A DNA stretch of 64,000 bases from Acidobacteriaceae bacterium (GTDB taxonomy: Bacteria > Acidobacteriota > Terriglobia > Terriglobales > Acidobacteriaceae), in the NCBI GenBank assembly GCA_003165075.1, contig PLSM01000187.1, positions 6,644 through 70,643 on the forward strand. Reading direction: 5' to 3'. Below are positions 1 to 9,746 of this stretch, piece after piece; position 1 is the stretch's first letter, and each line of letters starts with the position of its first letter. Below the pieces are notes generated by a model. It ran no database searches, was not told the DNA's origin, and was given only the letters and a program-made list of their open reading frames with translations. Made by a program: the position numbers and the translations under genes.

Positions 1-2
1 AT

Positions 3-1316
3 GATGTTTGGACGCTCTTCCATTCCCTGGCCTTCGACTTCTCCGTTTGGGAGATTTGGGGCTGCCTGCTCCATGGTGGCCGGCTGGTGGTGGTTCCTTT
101 CGCTGCGTCGCGATCACCACAGGACTTTTATGAGCTATTGGTAAAAGAGCATGTCACGGTTCTCAACCAGACGCCTTCCGCGTTCTATCAACTTGTAGTG
201 GTTGATCAGGCGCAGCGATCCTCTGCACTCTCCCTTAGAGTCATCATCTTCGGCGGAGAGGCACTGAACTTCAGCATGTTGAAGCCATGGTTCGCTGTCC
301 ATGGCGACAGCCGTCCACGCTTGATCAATATGTACGGCATTACTGAGACCACTGTCCACGTAACCTACCGGGAGGTAACGGCGGCCGATGTAGAAAGCGG
401 CGCGCACAGCCTGATTGGGATTCCGATTCCAGATCTTCAGCTTTACCTTCTCGGTGCCGACAGGAAACTGGTTCCAGCCGGAGAGTTAGGCGAGATCTAT
501 GTGGGCGGAGCTGGTGTGGCGCGCGGATATCTCAATCGGCCCGAACTAAACACCGAGCGTTTCATACCCGACTCCTTTTCAGGGATTCCCGGCGCCCGGC
601 TATACAAGTCCGGCGATCTCGCTCGAGTCCTTCCGGACGGCGAATTGGAGTATCTCGGCCGCGGCGACGCACAGGTAAAAATTCAAGGCTTCCGTATCGA
701 GCTCGGCGAGATTGAGACCGCTATCATGGCACACCCCCGGATCCAAGAGACACGCGTAATTGCGCATACGGATGCGATGGGGACGAAGCGGTTGGTGGCT
801 TATTTCGTGCCTCGGGAGCGCGAGCCGGTGCCGGTGCGAGAACTGAGCGAGTACCTCGGCGCTAAGCTGCCCTACTGGATGATGCCCTCTGTATATCTTC
901 CTATCGAGGCATTTCCGCTGACCCCAAACGGTAAGGTGGACTTGGCAGCCCTTCCAGCGCCCTCCCCAGGCTCGATTGCATCCTTTGCAGAACCCGCGGG
1001 CACGGAGTTTGAGCAGCAGATCACTGCCATCTGGCGGAATGTTCTCGGTGCGGAACACATCAACCTGGATGACAACTTCTTTGACATTGGTGGAACCTCG
1101 CTCTCCCTGGTGTCGGCTCATACCCAACTCGAGATCCTGCTCCGCCAAAAGATTCCTATCACCGATCTCTTTGCATACACAACAGTTCGCGCATTATCAG
1201 CAAGACTGGGAAAGTCGGCTCTTGAATCAGGATCATCAAATTTGGTGCAGGATCAGGCGAAGAAACAGCGGGCAGCATTTGCACGCGCCCGTGCTGCAAA
1301 AAAGGCGGCACTTTAG
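3..1316 (+). CDS. Non-ribosomal peptide synthetase, C-terminal part (adenylation domain + PCP), 5' truncated by window edge
   Basis: Frame is open from base 3 (DVWTLFHSLAFDFSVWEIWG = A4 region), then GGEAL, NMYGITETTVH, YKSGDLARVLPDGELEYLGRGDAQVKIQGFRIELGEIE, NGKVDLAALP, and PCP motif FFDIGGTSLSL; ends in a basic helical tail QDQAKKQRAAFARARAAKKAAL with no TE. Confidence 0.95.
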   Translation, partial: DVWTLFHSLAFDFSVWEIWGCLLHGGRLVVVPFAASRSPQDFYELLVKEHVTVLNQTPSAFYQLVVVDQAQRSSALSLRVIIFGGEALNFSMLKPWFAVHGDSRPRLINMYGITETTVHVTYREVTAADVESGAHSLIGIPIPDLQLYLLGADRKLVPAGELGEIYVGGAGVARGYLNRPELNTERFIPDSFSGIPGARLYKSGDLARVLPDGELEYLGRGDAQVKIQGFRIELGEIETAIMAHPRIQETRVIAHTDAMGTKRLVAYFVPREREPVPVRELSEYLGAKLPYWMMPSVYLPIEAFPLTPNGKVDLAALPAPSPGSIASFAEPAGTEFEQQITAIWRNVLGAEHINLDDNFFDIGGTSLSLVSAHTQLEILLRQKIPITDLFAYTTVRALSARLGKSALESGSSNLVQDQAKKQRAAFARARAAKKAAL

Positions 1317-1467
1317 CTACGCTTGGGAATGAAGCTATGCTAACCGCGTCCTTTGCTCGACAGAAAGATCACCAATGAGAAACACACGCGCATATGATTT
1401 AGGCGTGAGAACACAGACCATCGACAGCCGCGGCTCTTACTGATCTACCGGTTAGTCAGGACTTATT

Positions 1468-1704
1468 ATGAAGACCCGAAAGACCTTACCGCCTTTGGCT
1501 GTAATTTCTCTCATTCCGATTGTGCCTTACTTGTTGGTCGGTCACACTTCTCACGATTTCCAGTTTCATTTGGCTTCGTGGATGGTGATACGCGATTCCT
1601 GGCTCGCGGGCCGAATTTGGCCAAGTTGGGATCCACTGGCAAATTTCACCCTTGGAGACGCTCACTTCCGTTTCTACCCGCCTGTCTTGAACTTCGCAAC
1701 GTGA
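1468..1704 (+). pseudogene. Truncated N-terminal fragment of a polytopic membrane protein (PTPS_related/YfhO-like style)
   Basis: 78 aa: MKTRKTLPPLAVISLIPIVPYLLVGHTSHDFQFHLASWMVIRDSWLAGRIWPSWDPLANFTLGDAHFRFYPPVLNFAT, stop directly after the FYPP motif; resembles the first ~80 aa of much longer membrane proteins (recognised from memory). Confidence 0.5.
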
Positions 1705-1772
1705 GACATGTTGATGAATCGGAAACCCGGCTGCAGAACTTATCACCACCCGCAAATGGAAGAAGGTCGGCC

Positions 1773-4700
1773 ATGAGCAATTCAGAATACGAGAATCATC
1801 CGGAAGGTATTGCGATCATCGGGATGTCCGGTAAGTTTCCCGGCGCGCCGGATCTCGATTCGTTCTGGAAGAACGTGGCTGCGGGAAGAGATACCATCAC
1901 CCACTTTTCGCGCGCCGAGTTGGAGGCGAGAGATCGTGCCGCCCTGGAGTTCGGTCCCGATTACGTGGCTGCCCACGGCGTTCTCGACGGCGCCGAATTG
2001 TTCGATGCCGGTTTCTTCGGCATCTCGCCCCGCGATGCCGATTTTCTCGATCCCCAGCATCGACTCTTTCTTGAAACCTGCTGGAATGCATGCGAAGACG
2101 GCGGGTACGATCCGGCGCAGTTTTCGGGGCAGATCGGCGTATTTGGGGGCTGCAGTCTGAACACTTATTTGCTGGCCAACCTGAGCGCCAGCCGGGAATT
2201 CATCGACGAGCTCACCGGCAACTATCAGGTAGGTGAATTTCAGGCTTCACTGGGCAACGACAAGGACTTTCTCTGCACGCGGGTAGCCTACAAGTTGAAC
2301 CTGCGCGGGCCGTGCGTCACAGTGCAGGCCGCGTGCGCCACGTCCCTAGTCGCCATCTGCCAGGCTAGCCAGAGCCTGCTGACCTATCAGTGCGATATGG
2401 CTTTGGCCGGAGGCGTGTCGGTCACCTTTCCCCAGCATCGCGGCTACATCTATCAGGAAGGCAGCATGGGGTCGCGCGATGGGTGCTGCCGCCCCTTTGA
2501 TGCCGACGCGACAGGCACCGTTTTCGGACACGGTGTGGGCGTTGTACTGCTGAAGCGACTCGAAGACGCGCTTGCCGATGGCGACAGAATTGACGCGGTG
2601 ATTCGCGGCTATGCCATCACCAACGACGGCTCCGCCAAGGTCGGCTACATGGCTCCTGGGGTGGATGGCCAGGCAGCGGCAATCGCGGCCGCGCAAGCCA
2701 TGGCGGGAATCAGTGCCGACGCCGTTACTTATGTGGAGGCGCACGGCACCGCAACACCTCTCGGGGATCCGGTCGAGGTCGCCGCACTCACTCAGGCCTT
2801 CCGAGCCAGTACGCAACGCAACGGGTTCTGTGCCTTGGGCAGCACCAAAGCAAACATTGGCCATCTGGATGCGGCAGCCGGGGTAAGCGGGCTTATCAAG
2901 ACCGTGCTTGCCATGCGGCACCATACGATTCCGCCTCTGGCCAACTTCCGCCGGCCCAATCCGCGCATCGATTTTGCAAGCACTCCTTTCTATGTCAGCC
3001 ACGAAGCCGCACCGTGGCAACCTCGCGGTCCGCGCATTGCCGGCGTCAGCGCCTTTGGCGTCGGAGGTGTAAATGCGCATGTGGTGCTGGAGGAAGCGCC
3101 GTCTCATGCAGTCAATCCATCTCTCCGCCCGGCCCAGTTGCTTACTGTCTCCGCGCGATCTGATGTGGCGCTTGATGCGGCGCTCGGAAACCTCGGCCGG
3201 CATTTGCAGGAACATCCGGATGCAAACCTTGCAGATGTCTCCTTCACGCTCCAGACCGGACGTCACGGATTTGAACATCGCGCCTCAGTTGTGTGTTCCG
3301 CTGTGGGTGCAGCCGCTCAAGCGCTCTCAGATCCACGCAACAAGCAGATTCACAGATCATCGAGCGTCCTTGCCCACCCACAGCCAGTCTTCCTTTTCAC
3401 CGGGCAGGGAGCGCAGTTCCCTGGCATGGGTCGCACTCTTTACCAGACGGAACCCGTGTATCGAAAGCAGATCGATGAATGCGCCGAGATTCTGCGGCCA
3501 ATTCTCGATCTTGATCTGCGGACTTTGCTTCTTGCGGAGCCGGACGACGAAGCAAGCGCCGAAGCGCTCATGGAAACGCGGCTGGCCCAGCCCGCACTAT
3601 TCATCACGGAGCTGGCAATGGCCACGCTGTGGATGGAGTGGGGTGTCGTACCAAAGGCTATGGCAGGTCACAGTCTGGGTGAGTTTGTCGCCGCGGTTAT
3701 GGCTCATGTGATGAGCCGCGAAGACGGACTGAGGCTGGTGGCGGCACGTGGTCGGCTGATGCAACAGATGGAACGCGGAGCGATGCTCTCCGTGCGGCTC
3801 GGTGAGGAGCCCATTTCGGCTCTAATCGGCAAGCGGCTTTCCCTTGCCGCGCTGAACAGCCCATCCTTAAGTGTTGTGTCCGGGCCCATCGATGCCATCG
3901 AGGAACTCGAGAAACAGTTCGAGCGGGAGTCTGTCGGCAACAAGCGCTTGCGGACCTCCCACGCCTTCCATTCCGCCATGATGGATCCGATGCTGGATGC
4001 CTTCGAGGATGAAGTTCGCAGCACCACCTTGCATGCCCCGTCGATTCCCTATGTGTCAGGGGTAACGGGCACGTGGATCACAGCGGAAGATGCCGCGGCT
4101 TCAAGTTACTGGAGAAACCACTGCCGCATGCCCGTGCGGTTCGGCGACGCGGTGGCCCTTCTGCTCGACGTTCCGGACGCTGTGCTGCTTGAGGTGGGGC
4201 CGGGCCAGTCGTTGACCACTCTTGCACACCAGCAGCGCGGCAGCCGCAATATACAAATCATTGCATCGATGCCGGAGCGTGCCGCCGAGGCCATCGCCTC
4301 AGGAACGATGTTAGAGGCCCTCGGACGCATGTGGGCTGCCGGAATTCATCCCGATTGGAAGCACTTTTGGAGCCGCGAGCACAGGCAGCGCGTTGCACTG
4401 CCCACTTATCCGTTTGACCGCAAGAAGCACTGGATTGAACCACCTGTACGCACCGCGCACGCCGCCGCACCTGACACAACACCTGTCACATTGCAACAAA
4501 CTGAAATTCACACCATGAGAGAAGTTGACATGTCCCCCGATACAAATGAAATTGCTCCCGAACGCCGGTTCAGGCTTCAGCCTATTGTGGCAAGCCTGTT
4601 CGAAGAACTCAGCGGGATAGCAACTGGGCCTGAATCCTTCGACGCTTCCTTTCTTGAATTAGGCTTCGACTCACTCTTTCTCACCCAGGTCACTCAGGCT

Positions 4701-7700
4701 GTACAGCGCCGTTTCGGCGTGAAGGTGACCTTCCGGCAGATTGTCGAGCAGCATTCCAGCATCAGCGCGCTCGCCGCACATCTTGATTCCCTTCTGCCCG
4801 CGGATGCCTTTCAAGTCGAGAAGCCACGGCAGGCTGCGGCAGCGACGACTGCATCTACGAAATCTGTTTCAGCGCCATCCCCTGCGAGCAGTTCGCAGCT
4901 CGAAGAATTGCTCAGAGCGCAGATGCAGGCCATGTCGCAACTCTTTGAACAACAATTAGCGGCAATACGCGGCACGGCGCCTGTCGCGGAGATACCGCGC
5001 GCTTCCGCATCAATACAGAGCGGCGCGCCTCTTGCTACGGTGAAGATGCCCTCTGCCGCAGTTGCGTCCGCGGTGTCCGGCGACACACCCAAACCCCACG
5101 GGCCGTTCAAGCCGGTGCAGGCCGGTCCAAGGGATGGGCTGACAGAGAAGCAACGCGAGTACATCCAGGCCCTCGTATCCCGCTACACGCGCCGCACCGG
5201 CAAATCGAAGGAGTATACGCAGGCGCACCGTCCGCATCTCGCCGATCCTCGCGCTGTCGCAGGTTTTCGCTCCATTTGGAAAGAGATGGTCTATCCCTTG
5301 GTGACCAACCGTTCGAGGGGCTCACGCATCTGGGACCTCGACGGTAACGAATATATCGACACCGTTAACGGATTTGGCGCGGTCATGTTCGGCCACGGGC
5401 CGGACTTTGTGACCGAAGCGGTGCACAAACAAATCGACCTTGGGGTGGAGATTGGCCCGCAGAGTTCGATGGCCGGTGAAGTTGCGTCGCTGATCTGTGA
5501 GTTAACCGGCATGGAGCGCGCCGCTTTCTGCAACACCGGCTCTGAGGCGGTGATGGCGGCGATGCGCGTTGCCCGCACTGTCACCGCACGCGACAAGATT
5601 GTCTACTTCACTGGCGACTACCACGGCACCTTCGACGAGGTTCTGTTGCGAGCGACGCCGCATGGCGCTGCCCCCATCGCTCCCGGAATCATGGCGGGAG
5701 GCCCCGGCAATGTAGTGGTCTTGGAGTACGGCGCCGACTCGGCATTGGAATACATCCGCGCACACGGCAGCGAGATCGCCGCCGTGATGGTCGAGCCCAT
5801 TCAAAGCCGCCACCCGGATATGCAGCCGCGCACCTTCCTGCAGGAACTGCGCGCCATTACTGCGCAGGCCGGGACGGCATTGATCTTCGACGAAGTGGTG
5901 ACTGGTTTCCGCGTGGCCCTGGGCGGAGCACAGGAGTACTACGGAATTCGCGCCGATCTGGCCACCTATGGCAAGGTAATCGGCGGCGGGTATCCCATTG
6001 GCGTAGTCGCGGGTAAGGCGGAGTATCTCGACGCGCTTGACGGCGGTGCGTGGCAGTACGGAGACGACTCAGCTCCCGAGGCCGGCATGACCTTTTTTGC
6101 CGGAACATTTGTGCGCCATCCTCTCGTGCTCGCCGCGGCAAGGGCCGTCCTACACCATCTGAAGGATGCTGGGCCTGGACTGCAAGAAACCCTGAGCCAC
6201 AAAGTCGCCAAGACTGCTCGTGCCGTGGAAGCAATTTTCCGTGAGGCCGGACTCGAAACCAAGGTGACTCCGTGCGGCGCATGGTTCATGTTCAGCCTGC
6301 CCGCGGAAGCCCGCTTCGGCAGTCTTCTTTATTACCACTTGCGCGAGAAGGGCATCCATATCCTCGAAAGTTACGCATGCTTCTTCACGACCGCGCACTC
6401 CGACGAGGACTACGCACGCGTGGTCGAGGCTTTTCGCGAATCAATCCAGGAGATGCAGCGGGGCGATATGTTGCCGGCTCCGGCATCTTCATCGGTCTCC
6501 ACGCCATCCGTGGCCCCATCGCAGCAGATGCATCCGGCCGCACACATTGAGACACTCTCCCAGGCGCCGCTGACTGAATCGCAACGCGAGATCCTGCTTG
6601 CCGCTGCGCGCGGAGACGATGCCAACTGCGCCTTCAACGAATCGCTCACCCTCGACCTGCGTGGAACGGCGACCAATGAAGAGGTGCGATCTGCGCTCAT
6701 CGCGGCCATTGAACGTCACGACGCCCTTCGCTCGACGGTCGATTCGAACGAGGAATGCCTGCGTATCACGCCCAGCTTTTCGGGTCAGATCGCGTGCGTC
6801 GACCTGAGCGCACTCTCCGTTGAAGAGCGCACGGCACTCATCGACGCCAGAATCGCGGAAGAAGGACACACGCCCTTCGATCTGTCAAATGGCCCGCTGC
6901 TGCGTGCCACCATCTTCCGCACAGCACCCGACGAATTGGTGCTCCTGCTGACTGGTCACCATATTGTTCTCGATGGGTGGTCCTCCAATCAGCTTCTAGA
7001 GGATATGGGCAAGATCTTCACCGCGGCAAAAACCCACACGGTGCCCGCCCTGCCGCAGGTGATGCCGTTCAGCAGCTATGCAATCCGTGAGCACGAAGCG
7101 GCGCAGGCGGGTGCATACGCTGAAAATGAGCGTTATTGGGTGGATGTTTTCGCGGGGCGGGCGCCGGTGCTGGACCTGCCTACGGACCGTCCCCGGCCTA
7201 CCATGAAATCCTATAACGGCGCCACACTGCGGGTCTCGCTGGGCGCGGAACTGACTGCGGATCTGAGGAAGGCGAGCGCCCGGCTGGGTTGCACGCTCTA
7301 TGTGACTCTGCTCTCTGCGTTTCAGATCCTGCTGCATCGCCTCACGCGGCAGTCCGAAGTTGTGGTCGGAATATCCGCCGCAGGACAGGCTCTCCTTGAT
7401 GATGTGAGCCTTGTCGGCCACTGCGTACACTTCCTGCCCATGTTGAGCGAGTTGGAAAAGACCTGCCCGGTCAAAGAGTACCTCACGACAACGCGCCGGC
7501 GGCTCCTCGACGCCTATGATCATCAGGAATTCACCTATGGTACGCTTCTGCGCAAGCTTTCCATCCCGCGCGACCCCAGCCGACTGCCCCTGATCGAAGT
7601 CCAGTTCAATCTCGAAAAGCTAGGGACAAATCTCCACTTTGAGGGACTGCGGACGGAGATGCATTCCAATCCGAAGAGATTTGTGAATACTGACCTGTTC

Positions 7701-9746
7701 CTGAATGCCATTGAAGCCGGGAACGATCTTCTTCTGAATTGCGACTACAACACGGACTTGATCGACCAGACGACTCTCCAGCGGTGGCTGGCATCCTATA
7801 AGACCATCCTGCACGGGATTGCGGCGGATGCGAGCCGCGGTGTGGAAGAGTTGGAGATTCTGGAAGAGAGCGAACGTCGCCTGGTAGTGGAGGAATGGAA
7901 TCGCACCGCGGTGGACTTCGGTAGGTTCCAGCCCGTACACCGGATGATCGAACTGCAAGTGGCGCAGATGCCGGCTCATCGCGCAGTGATTTGCAACGGA
8001 GCGGAATGGACCTACCAGCAACTGAATGAATACAGCAACCGGGCAGCGCGTCACCTGCGGCGTCAGGGTCTTCGCGAGGGGTCGGTAGTGGCCGTCTGCC
8101 TGGAGAGGTCACGCGAGATGTTGGGTGCAGTGCTTGCGGTTCTCAAGGCTGGCGCGGCCTATCTACCACTGGATCCTACCCATCCGGCCGAACGGATCGA
8201 GTCAATCCTCGCTGACGCAGAGGTTGCAGTACTACTGACCGAAGAGCAGGTGGCGGCACGTCTGCATACCGGCTCACGGGTGATCTGTCTGGACACGGAA
8301 CAGCGTCTTTGGGCACGGGAAAGCGGAGCCAACCTCGAAATTGAATCGACCCCAGACTCGCTGGCTTATGTTATCTACACCTCGGGCTCGACGGGTAAAC
8401 CGAAGGGTGTCGCGGTGGAGCACGGTGCACTGACCAACCTTCTGCGTAGCATGGAGCGGGAGCCAGGACTCAGTGCAGGCGACACACTGGTCGCGGTCAC
8501 CACTTTGTCGTTCGACATTGCGGCGCTGGAACTTTTCCTGCCTCTGATAGTGGGAGCGCGGCTGGTGATCGCAACCAGCGACGAGGTTCACGACGGCCAT
8601 CGTCTTTTGAGTCTGGTGGAACAGTCGCAAGCAAGCGTGATGCAGGCCACGCCCATCGGCTGGCGGATCCTCCTGGAAGCTGGGTGGAGCGGGAAGCCTC
8701 AAATGAAAGTCCTGTGCGGCGGCGAGGCCCTGCCCCGCGATCTGGCCGATTCTCTGTTGGAGTACGGCAGCGAAGTGTGGAACGTCTACGGACCGACCGA
8801 GACCACGATCTGGTCTTCAGCCACCCGGCTTAAGAAGCAGGCCGGCCCGGTGCCGATCGGACCACCGATTGCCAACACCCAGTTCTACGTGCTCGACCAG
8901 GGTCTGCAACCAGTCCCGGTGGGCGTGATCGGCGAACTCTACATCGGGGGCGCAGGTCTGGCGCGTGGATATTGGCGCCGGCCCGAGCTCACAGCGGAGA
9001 AGTTTCTTCCCAATCCTTTCGGGACCGGGCGGATCTACTACACCGGAGACCTGGCCCGGTGGCTCCCCGACGGTCATATCGAGTTACTGGGCCGAACTGA
9101 CTATCAGGTCAAAGTGCGGGGATTCAGGATTGAGCTAGGCGAGATCGAAGCCGCTTTGGCCGGCCATTCCGCCGTGCGCGATGCGGTGGTGGTAGCTGTC
9201 GATGACGGGCTCGGGCACACGCGGTTGGCGGCCTGGGTAGACACCGCCCAGCCGGAGCCGCCCAATGACCTGGCAGCGCAACTCTACTCCATGCTTTCAG
9301 CAAAGCTGCCCGAATATATGCTGCCGTCGGTGATCACCGTCCGGCCCTCACTGCCACGCACGCCCAACGGCAAAATCGACCGCAAAGCCCTTCCCACTGC
9401 GACGGTCTTTGCTCAAAAGGCAAAGGAGCGACCGTTCACTCCTGCGGAGACGCCGCAACAGAAGAAGCTGGCGGAAATCTGGGCCGACGTTCTGCATCTG
9501 GACCGCGTCAGCATCAACGACAGCATCTTCGAACTGGGAGCCGATTCACTGCTTATTTTCCGCATCTCCGCCCGTGCCGACCGGGAAGGCCTACCTCTCC
9601 GGCCGGCGCAAATCTTTCAACATCGCACCATCGCCAATTTGTCGAACGCACTCGGTGAAACCATGACTGCGAGTCCGGAGCATGTCCCCGCCGGCCCCGC
9701 CATTCCTTCTGTTTCTCGCGAAAAATACCGAAGAGCCAAGGCCTGA
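1773..9746 (+). CDS. Hybrid PKS-NRPS megasynthase: KS-AT(malonyl)-ACP-aminotransferase-C-A-PCP
   Basis: Start re-assigned to ATG 1773 (MSNSEYENHPEGIAIIGMSGKFPGAPDL) after AGAAGG; the track start at 1578 overlaps another fragment. KS: VQAACATSL, VEAHGTATPLGDPVE, KANIGHLDAAAG. AT: FTGQGAQFPGMG, GHSLGE, HAFH (malonyl type). ACP: LGFDSL. Class III PLP aminotransferase: CNTGSEAVMAAMRVAR, FDEVVTGFR, TYGKVIGGGYPIG. C: HHIVLDGWS. A: YTSGSTGKPKGVAVEH, YGPTETTIW. PCP: LGADSL. Confidence 0.96.
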   Translation: MSNSEYENHPEGIAIIGMSGKFPGAPDLDSFWKNVAAGRDTITHFSRAELEARDRAALEFGPDYVAAHGVLDGAELFDAGFFGISPRDADFLDPQHRLFLETCWNACEDGGYDPAQFSGQIGVFGGCSLNTYLLANLSASREFIDELTGNYQVGEFQASLGNDKDFLCTRVAYKLNLRGPCVTVQAACATSLVAICQASQSLLTYQCDMALAGGVSVTFPQHRGYIYQEGSMGSRDGCCRPFDADATGTVFGHGVGVVLLKRLEDALADGDRIDAVIRGYAITNDGSAKVGYMAPGVDGQAAAIAAAQAMAGISADAVTYVEAHGTATPLGDPVEVAALTQAFRASTQRNGFCALGSTKANIGHLDAAAGVSGLIKTVLAMRHHTIPPLANFRRPNPRIDFASTPFYVSHEAAPWQPRGPRIAGVSAFGVGGVNAHVVLEEAPSHAVNPSLRPAQLLTVSARSDVALDAALGNLGRHLQEHPDANLADVSFTLQTGRHGFEHRASVVCSAVGAAAQALSDPRNKQIHRSSSVLAHPQPVFLFTGQGAQFPGMGRTLYQTEPVYRKQIDECAEILRPILDLDLRTLLLAEPDDEASAEALMETRLAQPALFITELAMATLWMEWGVVPKAMAGHSLGEFVAAVMAHVMSREDGLRLVAARGRLMQQMERGAMLSVRLGEEPISALIGKRLSLAALNSPSLSVVSGPIDAIEELEKQFERESVGNKRLRTSHAFHSAMMDPMLDAFEDEVRSTTLHAPSIPYVSGVTGTWITAEDAAASSYWRNHCRMPVRFGDAVALLLDVPDAVLLEVGPGQSLTTLAHQQRGSRNIQIIASMPERAAEAIASGTMLEALGRMWAAGIHPDWKHFWSREHRQRVALPTYPFDRKKHWIEPPVRTAHAAAPDTTPVTLQQTEIHTMREVDMSPDTNEIAPERRFRLQPIVASLFEELSGIATGPESFDASFLELGFDSLFLTQVTQAVQRRFGVKVTFRQIVEQHSSISALAAHLDSLLPADAFQVEKPRQAAAATTASTKSVSAPSPASSSQLEELLRAQMQAMSQLFEQQLAAIRGTAPVAEIPRASASIQSGAPLATVKMPSAAVASAVSGDTPKPHGPFKPVQAGPRDGLTEKQREYIQALVSRYTRRTGKSKEYTQAHRPHLADPRAVAGFRSIWKEMVYPLVTNRSRGSRIWDLDGNEYIDTVNGFGAVMFGHGPDFVTEAVHKQIDLGVEIGPQSSMAGEVASLICELTGMERAAFCNTGSEAVMAAMRVARTVTARDKIVYFTGDYHGTFDEVLLRATPHGAAPIAPGIMAGGPGNVVVLEYGADSALEYIRAHGSEIAAVMVEPIQSRHPDMQPRTFLQELRAITAQAGTALIFDEVVTGFRVALGGAQEYYGIRADLATYGKVIGGGYPIGVVAGKAEYLDALDGGAWQYGDDSAPEAGMTFFAGTFVRHPLVLAAARAVLHHLKDAGPGLQETLSHKVAKTARAVEAIFREAGLETKVTPCGAWFMFSLPAEARFGSLLYYHLREKGIHILESYACFFTTAHSDEDYARVVEAFRESIQEMQRGDMLPAPASSSVSTPSVAPSQQMHPAAHIETLSQAPLTESQREILLAAARGDDANCAFNESLTLDLRGTATNEEVRSALIAAIERHDALRSTVDSNEECLRITPSFSGQIACVDLSALSVEERTALIDARIAEEGHTPFDLSNGPLLRATIFRTAPDELVLLLTGHHIVLDGWSSNQLLEDMGKIFTAAKTHTVPALPQVMPFSSYAIREHEAAQAGAYAENERYWVDVFAGRAPVLDLPTDRPRPTMKSYNGATLRVSLGAELTADLRKASARLGCTLYVTLLSAFQILLHRLTRQSEVVVGISAAGQALLDDVSLVGHCVHFLPMLSELEKTCPVKEYLTTTRRRLLDAYDHQEFTYGTLLRKLSIPRDPSRLPLIEVQFNLEKLGTNLHFEGLRTEMHSNPKRFVNTDLFLNAIEAGNDLLLNCDYNTDLIDQTTLQRWLASYKTILHGIAADASRGVEELEILEESERRLVVEEWNRTAVDFGRFQPVHRMIELQVAQMPAHRAVICNGAEWTYQQLNEYSNRAARHLRRQGLREGSVVAVCLERSREMLGAVLAVLKAGAAYLPLDPTHPAERIESILADAEVAVLLTEEQVAARLHTGSRVICLDTEQRLWARESGANLEIESTPDSLAYVIYTSGSTGKPKGVAVEHGALTNLLRSMEREPGLSAGDTLVAVTTLSFDIAALELFLPLIVGARLVIATSDEVHDGHRLLSLVEQSQASVMQATPIGWRILLEAGWSGKPQMKVLCGGEALPRDLADSLLEYGSEVWNVYGPTETTIWSSATRLKKQAGPVPIGPPIANTQFYVLDQGLQPVPVGVIGELYIGGAGLARGYWRRPELTAEKFLPNPFGTGRIYYTGDLARWLPDGHIELLGRTDYQVKVRGFRIELGEIEAALAGHSAVRDAVVVAVDDGLGHTRLAAWVDTAQPEPPNDLAAQLYSMLSAKLPEYMLPSVITVRPSLPRTPNGKIDRKALPTATVFAQKAKERPFTPAETPQQKKLAEIWADVLHLDRVSINDSIFELGADSLLIFRISARADREGLPLRPAQIFQHRTIANLSNALGETMTASPEHVPAGPAIPSVSREKYRRAKA

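Noticed and set aside
1578-1772. N-terminal 65 aa of the 2722-aa track ORF
   Set aside because: Overlaps the membrane-protein fragment in another frame and has no KS homology; ATG 1773 with an AGAAGG upstream is the likely start.
2346-3278. 310-aa minus-strand ORF
   Set aside because: Antisense to the KS domain with no recognisable motifs.
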